Source: DAIDKA01 sp035485475 | GTDB lineage: Bacteria; Pseudomonadota; Gammaproteobacteria; Steroidobacterales; Steroidobacteraceae | Reading direction: 5' to 3' | Length of the DNA: 14,808 bases | Assembly: GCA_035485475.1 (NCBI GenBank) | Contig: DATHOA010000308.1 | Span: 1-14,808, forward strand | In this document: positions 1 through 8,008 of the stretch, piece by piece | Layout of the letters: the number at the start of each line of letters is the position of its first letter | How positions within the stretch are numbered: position 1 is the stretch's first letter | Translations under genes and position numbers: made by a program | Notes under the pieces: generated by a model | What the model was told of the DNA's origin: nothing | Database searches by the model: none | The model's input: the letters and a program-made list of their open reading frames with translations, nothing else

Positions 1-117
1 TCCGTCAACGCCGTCTGGACCTACGAAACGCCTTATGCCGCGGTGGCTGAGATCCGCGAGTACCTGGCGTTCTATCCTGATCGGGTCGACGCCATCCAGA
101 TCTCGGGTATAAGCTAG
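1..117 (+). CDS. DUF427 family protein, C-terminal fragment
   Basis: The first 38 codons are open in frame 1 and end at TAG (115-117); the gene begins before the window. The visible residues include NAVWTYETPYAAVAEIREYLAFYPDR split over the fragment (keys: W6, Y8, P11, A17-E18, Y21, F24-Y25, D27-R28), followed by VDAIQ. This matches the typical end of DUF427 (NTP_transf_9, PF04248) proteins: an aromatic-proline stretch, then an A-x-E-I-x-x-Y-x-x-F-Y-x-D-R-V-D helix and strand. The family is small, cytosolic and has no firmly established reaction. The next gene starts 23 bases after the stop on the same strand, so co-transcription is plausible. The family call rests on recognising the C-terminal pattern only; the rest of the protein is not visible. 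Confidence 0.72.
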   Translation, partial: SVNAVWTYETPYAAVAEIREYLAFYPDRVDAIQISGIS

Positions 118-140
118 GCCGGCAAATTGGGAGCGCTACC

Positions 141-1088
141 ATGCCGACCTGGCAGATTCCACGCGGGTGTCGCCACTGTGCACTTTGGCTCTCGCTGAGT
201 CTGGCAGCACCTGCCACGTTCGCGGCGAGCCCCAGGCCTGCCATCGTCGGCGTTTCCCACATCGCCGTTTATGCAGCGGATCCTTCCGCGACCGAGCATT
301 TCTATGTTCATGACCTGGGAGCGACCCGGGGCGCAGATCCGGAAAGCACCCGCGGTGTGCGCTATTACTTCAGCACCACGCAATTTGTCGAGGTGCTGCC
401 CTTGCCGAAGGGGCCTGCCTCCATCAATCGCCTCGACCACATCGCCTTCGCGACGCCCGACGCTGAAGCGATGCGGCGCTATCTCGCCGAGTCGCGCATG
501 CGTGTTCCGGCCGTGATCACCACGACACCCACGGACAGCTGGTTCGAGGTGCAGGATCCGGAAGGCAATCGGGTCCAGTTCGTCCAGTCGCGCACCGCCC
601 CCACCGTCGGACTTTCAACGCACCGTCTCTCCGATCACATCATCCACGTCGGCTTCATCGTGCATGACCGCGCGCTCGAGGATGGCTTCTATCGCGAACT
701 GCTGGGATTTCGACCGTACTGGGTCGGCGGCAATGAAAATGACAAGCCGACCTGGATCTCGCAGCAGGTACCCGACGGCAGTGATTGGCTCGAATACATG
801 CTGGTCGATCCACCTCGAGGTCGAGGGATCCCCCCCGGTATGAGCCCGGCGCTGCTGGGGATCTTCAACCACTTCTCACTCGGCGTCGCCAACATGGAGG
901 CTGTCTATACGCGTCTGTGGAAAGAGGAGCGGCTGAGCGGACAGGATGGCACGCCGAAGATCGGCAGGGACGCCAAGTGGCAACTGAATCTGCACGACCC
1001 GGACGGCACCCGCGCGGAGATCATGGAACTGCATGCCATCGGCAAGCCATGCTGCTCGCCGTTCACGGCCCCCGACCCATTGCGTTAA
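141..1088 (+). CDS. Exported VOC-superfamily protein with two glyoxalase-like domains
   Basis: This 315-residue protein carries an N-terminal export signal: basic residues near 8-11, a hydrophobic stretch around 14-27, and a likely cleavage after A-T-F-A-A near residue 29. Two vicinal-oxygen-chelate units follow. Unit 1 (about 36-150) has H40, E84 and H100, and ends in D-P-E-G-N-R-V-Q. Unit 2 (about 164-298) has H169, E218 and H244, and ends in D-P-D-G-T-R-A-E. These are the usual places for metal ligands in glyoxalase I, extradiol dioxygenases and bleomycin-resistance proteins. The fourth ligand position is Gln146 in unit 1 and Glu293 in unit 2. The substrate cannot be told. GGGAG at 129-133, seven bases before the ATG, supports the start. 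The gene lies 23 bases after a DUF427 gene and just before an exported sugar-oxidoreductase-like gene. Most VOC enzymes are cytosolic, so export is unusual. Confidence 0.85.
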   Translation: MPTWQIPRGCRHCALWLSLSLAAPATFAASPRPAIVGVSHIAVYAADPSATEHFYVHDLGATRGADPESTRGVRYYFSTTQFVEVLPLPKGPASINRLDHIAFATPDAEAMRRYLAESRMRVPAVITTTPTDSWFEVQDPEGNRVQFVQSRTAPTVGLSTHRLSDHIIHVGFIVHDRALEDGFYRELLGFRPYWVGGNENDKPTWISQQVPDGSDWLEYMLVDPPRGRGIPPGMSPALLGIFNHFSLGVANMEAVYTRLWKEERLSGQDGTPKIGRDAKWQLNLHDPDGTRAEIMELHAIGKPCCSPFTAPDPLR

Positions 1089-1115
1089 TTGACTGCGCCA
1101 TCGCGAGGTCTGCAC

Positions 1116-2213
1116 ATGACAGCACGCCGCCGATTCATTGCACAAAGCGCCGCACTCGCCGCGTTGCCGTTCATCAGCACGCGCACCACGCGCGCCCTGG
1201 CCGCCGCTTCCAAGCCCAAATTAGGCTTCGCGCTGTGTGGCCTGGGTGACCTCAGTGAACATCTGATTGCGCCGTCCCTGCTGAAGACCACGCGCTGCAG
1301 GCTGACGGGCCTGATTACGGATTCCCCCGCCAAGGCCACCGCCTGGCAGAAGAAATACGCAATCCCGGCACGCAGCGTCTACACCTACGACACGATGGCC
1401 CGCATGGCCGACAACCGGGACATCGACGTTGTCTACGTCGTCACGCCGAACGCGCTGCACCTGCCCCACGGCTCGGCCGCGGCGAGCGCCGGCAAACATG
1501 TCTTCTGCGAGAAGCCGCTGGAAATCTCAGTGGAGCGCTGCCAGCAGCTGATCGGCGCCGTCAAGGCGGCCGATCGCAGACTGGGAGTGGCCTATCGCTG
1601 CCGCTTCGAACCGCATCACCTGGAAGCCATCCGTCTGGCCCGGTCGCGGGAGTTTGGTGCCCTGCGGAGCATCGATGCGTATTTCGGCTTCAATGTTCCG
1701 CCTTCGGGTTGGCGCCTGAAGCGCGCTCTGTCCGGCGGCGGCCCGTTGCTGGATGTCGGCATCTACGCGCTACAGGCAACCCGTTACCTGACGGGCGAAG
1801 AACCCACCTGGGTATCGGGGCTCACCACCACGGGTGACGCGGCGCGCTTCTCCGAAGTCGAAGCTTCCGTGCTGTGGCAAGCAAAATTTCCGAGCGGGAC
1901 AGTTGCCCAGTGTGGCGCCAGCTACGCATCCGCACCCACCGATTACGTTCGCGTCATCGGTGAGCGTGACGGGCTCGTACTCGATCCGGCGTTCAACTAT
2001 ACCGGCATTCGCGCAGTGCGCAGTGACGGCCGTTCCTTGGATTTCCCCGACATTGATCAGTTCGCCGCCGAAATGGATGACTTCGCGCGCTGCATTCAAG
2101 AGGGTACGCCCAGCATCGTCTCGGGTGAGGAGGGCCTTCGGGACGTCCGAATCCTGATGGCCATCTATCGCTCGGCACGCACGGGCGCACCTGTCGATCT
2201 CACGCGCAGCTGA
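1116..2213 (+). CDS. Tat-exported Gfo/Idh/MocA oxidoreductase, glucose-fructose-oxidoreductase-like
   Basis: An NAD(P)-dependent oxidoreductase of 365 residues. It begins with a twin-arginine signal (R-R-R-F at 4-7, hydrophobic stretch 8-20, A-L-A near 27-29). A Rossmann domain follows with the dinucleotide loop C-G-L-G-D (41-45), the family motif E-K-P (132-134, Lys133 catalytic) and Y-R-C-R-F-E-P (160-166). The C-terminal sheet domain has G-G-G-P-L-L-D-V-G-I-Y (207-217) and T-R-Y. The pattern YRCxxxP, then GGGxLxDxGIYxLxxTRYLxGEEP, closely resembles Zymomonas glucose-fructose oxidoreductase, which is also Tat-exported with its cofactor bound. Sugar or sugar-derivative oxidation in the periplasm is therefore likely; the exact substrate is not known. 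A TTG at 1089 would add nine residues. The ATG at 1116 is preferred because GAGG (1105-1108 region) precedes it at good spacing and it places the twin arginines at the very N terminus. It follows the VOC gene by 27 bases, so they are probably co-transcribed. Confidence 0.88.
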   Translation: MTARRRFIAQSAALAALPFISTRTTRALAAASKPKLGFALCGLGDLSEHLIAPSLLKTTRCRLTGLITDSPAKATAWQKKYAIPARSVYTYDTMARMADNRDIDVVYVVTPNALHLPHGSAAASAGKHVFCEKPLEISVERCQQLIGAVKAADRRLGVAYRCRFEPHHLEAIRLARSREFGALRSIDAYFGFNVPPSGWRLKRALSGGGPLLDVGIYALQATRYLTGEEPTWVSGLTTTGDAARFSEVEASVLWQAKFPSGTVAQCGASYASAPTDYVRVIGERDGLVLDPAFNYTGIRAVRSDGRSLDFPDIDQFAAEMDDFARCIQEGTPSIVSGEEGLRDVRILMAIYRSARTGAPVDLTRS

Positions 2214-2252
2214 AGTCGGCCCATACAGTATTGCGGGGCAGCCACTACTGGA

Positions 2253-2282
2253 TTTACGGGAACCAACCGGATCTCCTATCAT
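2253..2282 (+). promoter_or_regulatory. Possible sigma70-type promoter for the radical SAM gene
   Basis: Within the 75-base gap after the oxidoreductase gene, TTTACG (2253-2258, four of six matches to TTGACA) and TATCAT (2277-2282, five of six matches to TATAAT) are 18 bases apart. A start about seven bases after the -10 box would fall at or within a base or two of the ATG at 2289. No Shine-Dalgarno sequence is visible before that ATG, so the mRNA may be leaderless. This is inference from hexamers only. Confidence 0.35.
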
Positions 2283-2288
2283 CGCCGA

Positions 2289-3380
2289 ATGGCGCGTCGC
2301 TTCTTAGGTTCGCAATCACTCAAGGGGCGCGGTGCCCTGTCGAACCCGCCAGTGCGGTTCGAGTCAACCTGCGTCGAAAAAACCGACGATGGTTGGCAGG
2401 AGGAGGAAGAGGTCGCAACCGCGCTGCCCGAGATCGTGCTTCCCGATCGTGCCAAAAGCGTTATCACCACCAACACCTCTCCGGATGTTGGTTTCGAGCA
2501 GTCGATCAATCCCTATCGAGGCTGCAGCCATGGTTGCGTGTATTGCTTCGCGCGGCCGACTCATGCCTATCTTGGATTGTCGCCGGGACTGGATTTCGAG
2601 ACCCGCCTTTTCTACAAGGACAACGCCGTTCAGCTGCTGCGCGCCGAACTGAGCAAGCGCAACTACCAGTGCAAGCCCATTGCGCTCGGCATCAATACGG
2701 ATGGTTGGCAGCCGCTCGAGCGGCGCATGATGGTCAGTCGCAGCATACTTGCGGTACTGGCCGAGTGCCGGCATCCGCTAACCATCGTGACCAAGAGCAC
2801 CCTGATCCTGCGCGACCTGGATCTTCTGCAGGATCTGGCCCGGGATCACCTGGTCTCGGTGATGGTCAGCATCACCTCCCTGGATGCGGGAATCAAGCGC
2901 ACGTTGGAACCGCGGGCCGCAGCGCCGCAGGCACGCCTGAAAGTCATTGAACAGCTGTCAGCCGCGGGAGTACACGTCGGGGTGCTCGTGGCACCGGTCA
3001 TTCCGGCGCTCACCGATCATGAAATCGAACAAATCCTGGAGGCAGCACACAACGCCGGCGCCAGCAGTGCCGGATACGTCCTGTTGCGGCTCCCGCATGA
3101 GGTCAAGGATCTGTTTCGCGAGTGGCTTGCCGAGCACTATCCGGACCGGGCCAAGCACGTCATGTCGCTGATCAATCAGTCGCGCGGCGGCAAGGACTAC
3201 CAGGCCGAATTCGGCACGCGCATGGTCGGCACGGGTGTATTCGCGCAACTTCTGCGCACCCGCTTCGATATTGCCCGGCGCAGATTCGGATTCGAGGACG
3301 CCGAGCGCCGCTATGAGCTGCGCACCGATCTATTCCGACCCCCTGCCGTCAACCAAGCGCAAATGACGCTGGGGTTCTAG
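2289..3380 (+). CDS. PA0069-family radical SAM protein (SplB-like)
   Basis: A 363-residue protein. Its N terminus carries K-G-R-G-A-L-S-N-P-P-x-R-F-E (12-25), typical of the PA0069 / Rv2578c group. Next comes I-N-P-Y-R-G-C-S-H-G-C-V-Y-C-F-A-R-P (73-90). Cys79, Cys83 and Cys86 form the CxxxCxxC motif that binds the [4Fe-4S] cluster used to cleave S-adenosylmethionine. Later conserved stretches are L-G-I-N-T-D-W-type (133-140), I-V-T-K-S (166-170) and A-P-V-I-P (235-239), consistent with a TIM-barrel core related to spore photoproduct lyase. The substrate of this bacterial family is not established, and a link to DNA repair is only suggested by SplB similarity. No Shine-Dalgarno precedes the ATG. 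The gene ends two bases before the stop of the convergent DUF3237 gene, leaving no room for a terminator between them. Confidence 0.93.
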   Translation: MARRFLGSQSLKGRGALSNPPVRFESTCVEKTDDGWQEEEEVATALPEIVLPDRAKSVITTNTSPDVGFEQSINPYRGCSHGCVYCFARPTHAYLGLSPGLDFETRLFYKDNAVQLLRAELSKRNYQCKPIALGINTDGWQPLERRMMVSRSILAVLAECRHPLTIVTKSTLILRDLDLLQDLARDHLVSVMVSITSLDAGIKRTLEPRAAAPQARLKVIEQLSAAGVHVGVLVAPVIPALTDHEIEQILEAAHNAGASSAGYVLLRLPHEVKDLFREWLAEHYPDRAKHVMSLINQSRGGKDYQAEFGTRMVGTGVFAQLLRTRFDIARRRFGFEDAERRYELRTDLFRPPAVNQAQMTLGF

Positions 3381-3382
3381 GC

Positions 3383-3880
3383 TCAGATGATGGCGTAGTA
3401 GCGAAACAGCGAGTGGTCCGGTGGATCGCCGGCATTGATTTTCGGTACGCGCCGGCCGACACCCACCACGACGGTGCGGTTCAACCATTCGTGCACGCCC
3501 TGCGGCGCCCGGAAATAGGGGGTGCAGCGGAAATACGCGGGAATCGCCGGCGGCTCTTCGGGTTGCTGATCCGCGCTGCGCAGCGGACCGTGCACATAGC
3601 CCAGGTTGCGAATGTAAATGAGCGTCCCATCATCGGCCTGGATCATGTAGTGGGCGTTGAGCTCCACGACACCATCGGTCCTCACCGCCGGCCAATCCGC
3701 GCCGCTGTAGTCGACCAACTTGCCGTTGAGCCGCGGTCCGCTTACCGTCGAACCCGCGCCGATCGAGGTATAGCCCTGCTGCGCGCCGCCCGAAACGGGG
3801 CCGAGCATCCAGCGCTTGTCGAAATTGATGCGAATGTCGAAGGCGTGTTCGTGGCGCAATGCCAGGCTGCTGTCGTCCAC
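3383..3880 (-). CDS. DUF3237 (UPF0311) family protein
   Basis: A 165-residue soluble protein without signal peptide or membrane segment. The order of motifs matches DUF3237: a G-P-R-L-N-G stretch (48-53), then D-W-P-A-V-R-T-D-G-V-V-E-L-N (62-75), then D-D-G-T-L-I-Y-I-R-N-x-G (83-94), Y-F-R (116-118) and W-L-N-R-T-V-V-V-G-V-G (132-142). The family is a small beta-barrel fold of unknown reaction, often next to oxidoreductases or esterases. The start is GTG, and its first base is the last base of the preceding gene's TAG stop (TAGTG). This strongly implies translational coupling with the quinone-reductase-like gene. It is the last gene of the minus-strand block and runs to within two bases of the convergent radical SAM gene. 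Confidence 0.87.
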   Translation of the reverse strand: MDDSSLALRHEHAFDIRINFDKRWMLGPVSGGAQQGYTSIGAGSTVSGPRLNGKLVDYSGADWPAVRTDGVVELNAHYMIQADDGTLIYIRNLGYVHGPLRSADQQPEEPPAIPAYFRCTPYFRAPQGVHEWLNRTVVVGVGRRVPKINAGDPPDHSLFRYYAII

Positions 3881-4803
3881 TAACTATCTCGGCAGACAAG
3901 AACGATTTTCCCCGCACCGCCTCTTTGCACCAAGGCGTGGGCCTCGGCCGCATCGCGAAGTGGCAGCCGGCGACCGATGGGCAGGAGAAATTTCCCATCA
4001 CGGATGTCATCGGCAAACTCGCGCACTTTCGACGCATCGGGGCGGGCGTATACGCGGGTTACGGTGACGCTGGCATTGCGTTGCGCCATGCCGTCGGGAA
4101 TCACCGACGCATAGCCGAAGTTGCCACCATTCTTCACTTTGCCAAAGAGCTTCGCGGCCGTCTCACCCCCGACGGTATCGGCAACGGCATCGACCAGCGC
4201 AAGCTTCGCGATCGCGCCATCATCGTCAATGGCCACCGTATCCAGCACCCCGAGTGTGCGCGCTTCCGCCAACTGCCGGGCGCGGACGCCCGCAATCACC
4301 TTGATCCCGAGTTTCCTGGCGGTATGCACGGCGGCGCGCCCGACGCTGCCGAGTGCCCCGCTGACGAGCAGCGTCTGTCCGGATTGAGCCCGAGACGCCA
4401 GTCTTACCAGTTGATCACCCGTCAGCGCTATGAGCGGTATCGCCGCGGCATCGACCAGGTCGACCCCATCGGGCAAGTGCGTGAGGATCGAGCCTTCTAC
4501 GACGACGAGCTCCGCGTAAGTCGCCGTGGTTGATGCCAACACGCGATCCCCCGGTTTGAAAGCGCGAATCTCGCGTCCCACCGCCCGCACCACTCCGCTC
4601 ACATCCCGGCCGAGAATCACCGGTAGCGTCATCGGGAAGTCCTTTTGCCGTGCGCCCGAGCGAATCTTCCAATCAACGGGATTGACGCTGGCCGCCGCAG
4701 CCTCGACCAGTACCGAGTCGGCGCCCAAGGTGGGCTCCGGAGCATCCTCCTCGTACTTGAGGTTTTCGGGACCGCCGTATTCGTACAATCGAACTGCTTT
4801 CAC
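3880..4803 (-). CDS. Zinc-free MDR-family NADPH:quinone reductase-like oxidoreductase
   Basis: A cytosolic medium-chain dehydrogenase/reductase of about 307 residues. It shows an N-terminal K-A-V-R-L-Y-E-Y-G-G-P-E (2-13), N-P-V-D-W-K-I-R-S-G (41-50), G-R-D-V-S-G-V-V (65-72), P-G-D-R-V (84-88), and a nucleotide-binding loop V-S-G-A-L-G-S-V-G (147-155). The zinc-binding Cys/His residues of true alcohol dehydrogenases are absent, placing it with quinone oxidoreductase / zeta-crystallin-like enzymes that reduce quinones or enones with NADPH. An in-frame TTG at 4815 would add four residues. The GTG at 4803 is preferred because GGAG lies six bases upstream and the protein then starts with the family's usual M-K-A-V-R. 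It follows the MFS gene by about 33 bases and overlaps the DUF3237 gene by one base. The substrate is not known. Confidence 0.9.
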   Translation of the reverse strand: MKAVRLYEYGGPENLKYEEDAPEPTLGADSVLVEAAAASVNPVDWKIRSGARQKDFPMTLPVILGRDVSGVVRAVGREIRAFKPGDRVLASTTATYAELVVVEGSILTHLPDGVDLVDAAAIPLIALTGDQLVRLASRAQSGQTLLVSGALGSVGRAAVHTARKLGIKVIAGVRARQLAEARTLGVLDTVAIDDDGAIAKLALVDAVADTVGGETAAKLFGKVKNGGNFGYASVIPDGMAQRNASVTVTRVYARPDASKVREFADDIRDGKFLLPIGRRLPLRDAAEAHALVQRGGAGKIVLVCRDS

Positions 4804-4809
4804 TTCATT

Positions 4810-4813
4810 CTCC
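4810..4813 (-). promoter_or_regulatory. Ribosome binding site selecting the GTG start at 4803
   Basis: The minus strand reads GGAG here, followed by six bases (AATGAA) and GTG. The TTG at 4815 overlaps this element and has no comparable site, so the element argues for the internal GTG start of the quinone-reductase-like gene. Confidence 0.6.
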
Positions 4814-4836
4814 AAGGCTCGCCAGGAGCTGAAATT

Positions 4837-6225
4837 CTACTCCGAACGGCCGGCCAGCCGGGAAGCGCTCACGACGGCGGCGGCGAGCGCGATTGCGGCC
4901 GCCACGCTCAATGCGAGATTCGAGCCGGAGCCCGGATAGACGTGAAACAGGATGGCGACGCCGGCGGCGCCCAGCGTTTGTCCGAGCAGCCGCGCCGTGG
5001 CGAGCATGCCACCCGCGGCGCCGGTGCGTGCGTAGGGCGCCGCGGAGATGAGGGTGCGGTTGTTGGGGGACTGGAAGAAACCAAAACCCAACCCGCACAG
5101 GGCCATGCGCCAGATGAGGTCGGCAGAGGTGCCGTTGGGTGGAAACAGCGCCAACAGCAACAGGCCCGCGGCCATGGCGAGCAGTCCCAGGCTGCCGAGA
5201 ATCCCGGCCGGATAGCGGTCGGCCAGACGGCCGGCGAGAGGTGCGGCCACGGCTACGCCGACCGGCCAGGGGGTCATCAACAGGCCCGTCTGCGCGGCAG
5301 TGTGGCCGACGTGCTGGATCTCGAAGGGCAATGCGACCAGTGCAGTCGTCTGCGCCATGAATGAGCCGATGGACGTGACCACCGATAGCGAAAACAACCG
5401 CAGGCGCAGCAGGTCGAAGGGAATGAGCGGCGCATCACGCACGATCTCGTGGCGCACGAGCGCGATCCCCAGCACACAGCCGCCCGCGATTTCCGCCATC
5501 CCGAGCGGCGTCATTGCCGCATGCGCGAAGGATTGCAGGCCCACGAGAAGTAACGCAAAAGTCCCGGTCTGCAGCACCACTCCGAAATAGTTCAGTCGCC
5601 GTGTCGACCGCTCCGTTTCGGGCAGCGCGAACCAGGCGATGACGATGGTGATCAACCCGACGGGCACGTTCACCGCGAACAGCCAGCGCCAGTGAGCGAC
5701 GGCCAGTATGGCGGAGGCGATGCTCGGGCCGGTGGCGGCGGCGATTGCGACCGCAAAGGCATTGATGCCGATTGCGCGGCCCAACATGCGCTGTGGGTAG
5801 GTGAAGCGCACCAGCGCCGAATTCACGCTCATGATCCCCGCCGCGCCCAGGCCCTGCACGACGCGGGCGATGCTCAGAGTCGTGAGCGTGGGTGCCAGGG
5901 CGCAAGCCAGCGAGGCGATGGTGAATACCGCCAAGCCGCACTGCGAGATCCGGCGATAGCCGACGATCTCTCCCAGGGAGGCGAGCGGCAGCAGCGTGAT
6001 GAGTATCGCGATCTGATAGGCATTGATGACCCAGATCGATGCCGCGTCGCTGGCCCGGAAATCGCGGGCCAGCGACGGCAGCGCGACGTTCACGATCGTG
6101 CTGTCGAGCACCGACATGGTGATCGCCAGGATGATCGCCGCAATCGCCCAATAGCGGCGTGGAACAGGAAGACCATCGGCGCGCAGCTCTGCGCCGTGGC
6201 TAAGCTCCCGCAATGCCGATTCCAT
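4837..6225 (-). CDS. MFS transporter, DHA2 (EmrB/QacA-like) 14-helix exporter
   Basis: A 462-residue inner-membrane protein with about 14 hydrophobic segments, the count typical of the drug:H+ antiporter 2 family. The first helix carries the D1-type motif L-D-S-T-I-V-N-V-A-L-P (40-50, Asp41). The loop between helices 2 and 3 has G-E-I-V-G-Y-R-R (85-92, a motif A variant). Helix 4 has R-V-V-Q-G-L-G-A-A (121-129, motif B), and helix 5 contains G-P (166-167, motif C), which marks exporters rather than importers. Proton-coupled efflux of a hydrophobic compound is likely; the substrate cannot be predicted. The ATG at 6225 lies within the 3' end of the DUF885 gene, overlapping it by 26 bases, with only a weak GGAT site before it. 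A TTG at 6213 is the other in-frame option. The overlap suggests co-transcription with the DUF885 gene. Confidence 0.92.
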   Translation of the reverse strand: MESALRELSHGAELRADGLPVPRRYWAIAAIILAITMSVLDSTIVNVALPSLARDFRASDAASIWVINAYQIAILITLLPLASLGEIVGYRRISQCGLAVFTIASLACALAPTLTTLSIARVVQGLGAAGIMSVNSALVRFTYPQRMLGRAIGINAFAVAIAAATGPSIASAILAVAHWRWLFAVNVPVGLITIVIAWFALPETERSTRRLNYFGVVLQTGTFALLLVGLQSFAHAAMTPLGMAEIAGGCVLGIALVRHEIVRDAPLIPFDLLRLRLFSLSVVTSIGSFMAQTTALVALPFEIQHVGHTAAQTGLLMTPWPVGVAVAAPLAGRLADRYPAGILGSLGLLAMAAGLLLLALFPPNGTSADLIWRMALCGLGFGFFQSPNNRTLISAAPYARTGAAGGMLATARLLGQTLGAAGVAILFHVYPGSGSNLALSVAAAIALAAAVVSASRLAGRSE

Positions 6226-8002
6226 TCATGAGATCCAGCGGGACCGCGCCGGAGGCCAGCACGGCGTCATGAAACCTGCGAATGTCGAAGCGCGACCCCA
6301 GGAGCTTCTGCACCCGCTCGCGCTCCGCCAGGAACTTGAGTTTGCCCAGCATGTAGCAGCAGGCCTGCCCCGGCCAAGCGCAGTAGCGTTCCACCTCGCC
6401 GACCGCCCCCGTGACGGGATCGCCCAGCGTGTCGGTAAAGTATCTGATGGATTGCTCGCGGCTCCATTTCAGGGTGTGAATCCCGGAATCGATCACCAGC
6501 CGTACCGCCCGCAACATCGAATCGTGCAACTGTCCGATGTGGCCCAGGGGATCGTGGTCATACTCGCCCATTTCAGCGGCCAGCTGTTCGGCATACAGGG
6601 CCCAGCCCTCTACGTAGGCCGTATAGTCGGCGACCTTGCGAATCAAGGGCAGTCCGGCTTCCTGCTGTATTGACAGCTGCAGGTGATGACCGGGGATGCT
6701 TTCGTGGTACGAAAGAGTTGGCAGCACCCATTTCGGTGTCTCGCGAGTGTCCCGCAGATTGATCCAGTAGATGCCCGGGCGTTTGCCGTCGAGCGAGGCC
6801 AGGTTGTAGTAACCGCCGGGCGCACCGGCTTCAATTTCCTTTGGTACGCGCCTGATCTCGATTCCCGCCTTGGGCAGGGTACCGAAGTACCGGGGCAGCT
6901 TGGCGCGAACGCTATCCACCCGGCTGTTGAGGTCCGCCAACAAGGTCACCTTGGCTGCGTCGGTATCGGGGTATTGAAATTCCGGGTCTACGAACATCGC
7001 GCGCAGACGCTCACCCACCGTGCCCTGCGTCATGCCCTGCTTTTTCATCAGCTCATCGATACGTGCCGAATGTTCCGCCACCAGCTCCAGACCGAGGCGA
7101 TGTATTTCGGCGGGACTGCGGGTGGTCGTGGTCTGGGTGAGTACCGAGGCCGCGTAATAGTCCGCACCGCCGGGCAGTCGCCACACGCCGGCATCGTGCG
7201 TCGCGCTCTTGCGCATTCCGGCAACCAGGCCGATCTGGCGCTCCAGGGCCGGGTAGATCCTATTCGCGACGATTGCGGCAGCCTGGCGGGCATGATGCCC
7301 GGGAATGTTGTGCGCCTGCGTGCGTCGCGCGATCGATTCGGTAAGCGGGGATCGCTCCGGCGCCGGTGCGCGCAACAACCGCATTTGCGTCAGCGTCTTC
7401 GCGATGATGAAGTCCGGTGGCACGACGCCCAGTGCGGCATCATGACGCGCAACCTCCACTTCCTGGTCCAGCAATGTGGCGAAAGCTGCCAGGCGTTGCA
7501 AATAGGCATCGGCATCGGCGCTGGATTCAATGGTGTGCTGAGTATCGAGCAATGACGGCACCGACTGATAGCTGCCGGTGAGTTGACTCAGAACGTACGG
7601 GGACCCGGCACCGACAGCTCCGTACTGAAACGCCTTGTCGGCGGCGTCGGTGGTCCGCAGCCCGTACATCACCACGTCGTAGCTGAGGGCATCTGCGGCG
7701 CCCAGGCTCGCGCGATTGAATGCCCTGAGCCGCGCATACTGGCTGGCGATGAGCGACTTATGCTTCTCGATACCCGCTTCTGAGCCGTCATCAAGCTCGC
7801 CCTTCTGTACCGCCCTTGCACCGGTATCGAGCCCCAGGGATGTCACGTTGATTGGCGACAGATCGAGACTCTCTTTCATGAACTGATCGAACAGAGCACT
7901 GAGAGATCGAGGATCCGAAGGGGTCTGTGCAGGTGCGCGCAGCGGCCTGGCGGCGAGCGCCACCGTTGCCGCGGCGCTGAGTATCATCGTTCGGCGATCC
8001 AA
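6200..8002 (-). CDS. Exported DUF885-family protein (putative metallopeptidase-like)
   Basis: A 600-residue protein of the DUF885 family. The N terminus reads M-D-R-R-T-M-I-L-S-A-A-A, a twin-arginine-like export signal, with probable cleavage near R-A-P-A-Q around residue 26. The core carries the hallmark S-Y-H-E-S-I-P-G-H-H (431-440): His433, Glu434 and His439/His440 resemble a zinc-binding HExxxGHH site. Y-V-E-G-W-A-L-Y-A-E (464-473) may supply another ligand, Glu473 or nearby, and Y-C-A-W-P-G-Q-A (540-547) is a conserved C-terminal motif. Family members are proposed peptidases or esterases, but few have been tested. An upstream ATG at 8041 would add 13 residues. The TTG at 8002 is preferred because it has a perfect AAGGAG six bases upstream and gives the usual M-D-R-R start. 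The 8041 ATG also overlaps a TATAAT box. The gene heads the minus-strand block. Confidence 0.9.
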   Translation of the reverse strand: MDRRTMILSAAATVALAARPLRAPAQTPSDPRSLSALFDQFMKESLDLSPINVTSLGLDTGARAVQKGELDDGSEAGIEKHKSLIASQYARLRAFNRASLGAADALSYDVVMYGLRTTDAADKAFQYGAVGAGSPYVLSQLTGSYQSVPSLLDTQHTIESSADADAYLQRLAAFATLLDQEVEVARHDAALGVVPPDFIIAKTLTQMRLLRAPAPERSPLTESIARRTQAHNIPGHHARQAAAIVANRIYPALERQIGLVAGMRKSATHDAGVWRLPGGADYYAASVLTQTTTTRSPAEIHRLGLELVAEHSARIDELMKKQGMTQGTVGERLRAMFVDPEFQYPDTDAAKVTLLADLNSRVDSVRAKLPRYFGTLPKAGIEIRRVPKEIEAGAPGGYYNLASLDGKRPGIYWINLRDTRETPKWVLPTLSYHESIPGHHLQLSIQQEAGLPLIRKVADYTAYVEGWALYAEQLAAEMGEYDHDPLGHIGQLHDSMLRAVRLVIDSGIHTLKWSREQSIRYFTDTLGDPVTGAVGEVERYCAWPGQACCYMLGKLKFLAERERVQKLLGSRFDIRRFHDAVLASGAVPLDLMNGIGIAGA

Positions 8003-8008
8003 CGCACT

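Noticed and set aside
2231..2950. Plus-strand frame of 239 codons overlapping the radical SAM gene
   Set aside because: The radical SAM frame carries the CxxxCxxC motif and full-length similarity; this frame is a shadow rich in Arg, Gln and Ser.
3859..4533. Plus-strand frame of 224 codons opposite the quinone reductase-like gene
   Set aside because: Antisense to a clear MDR protein; no recognisable family.
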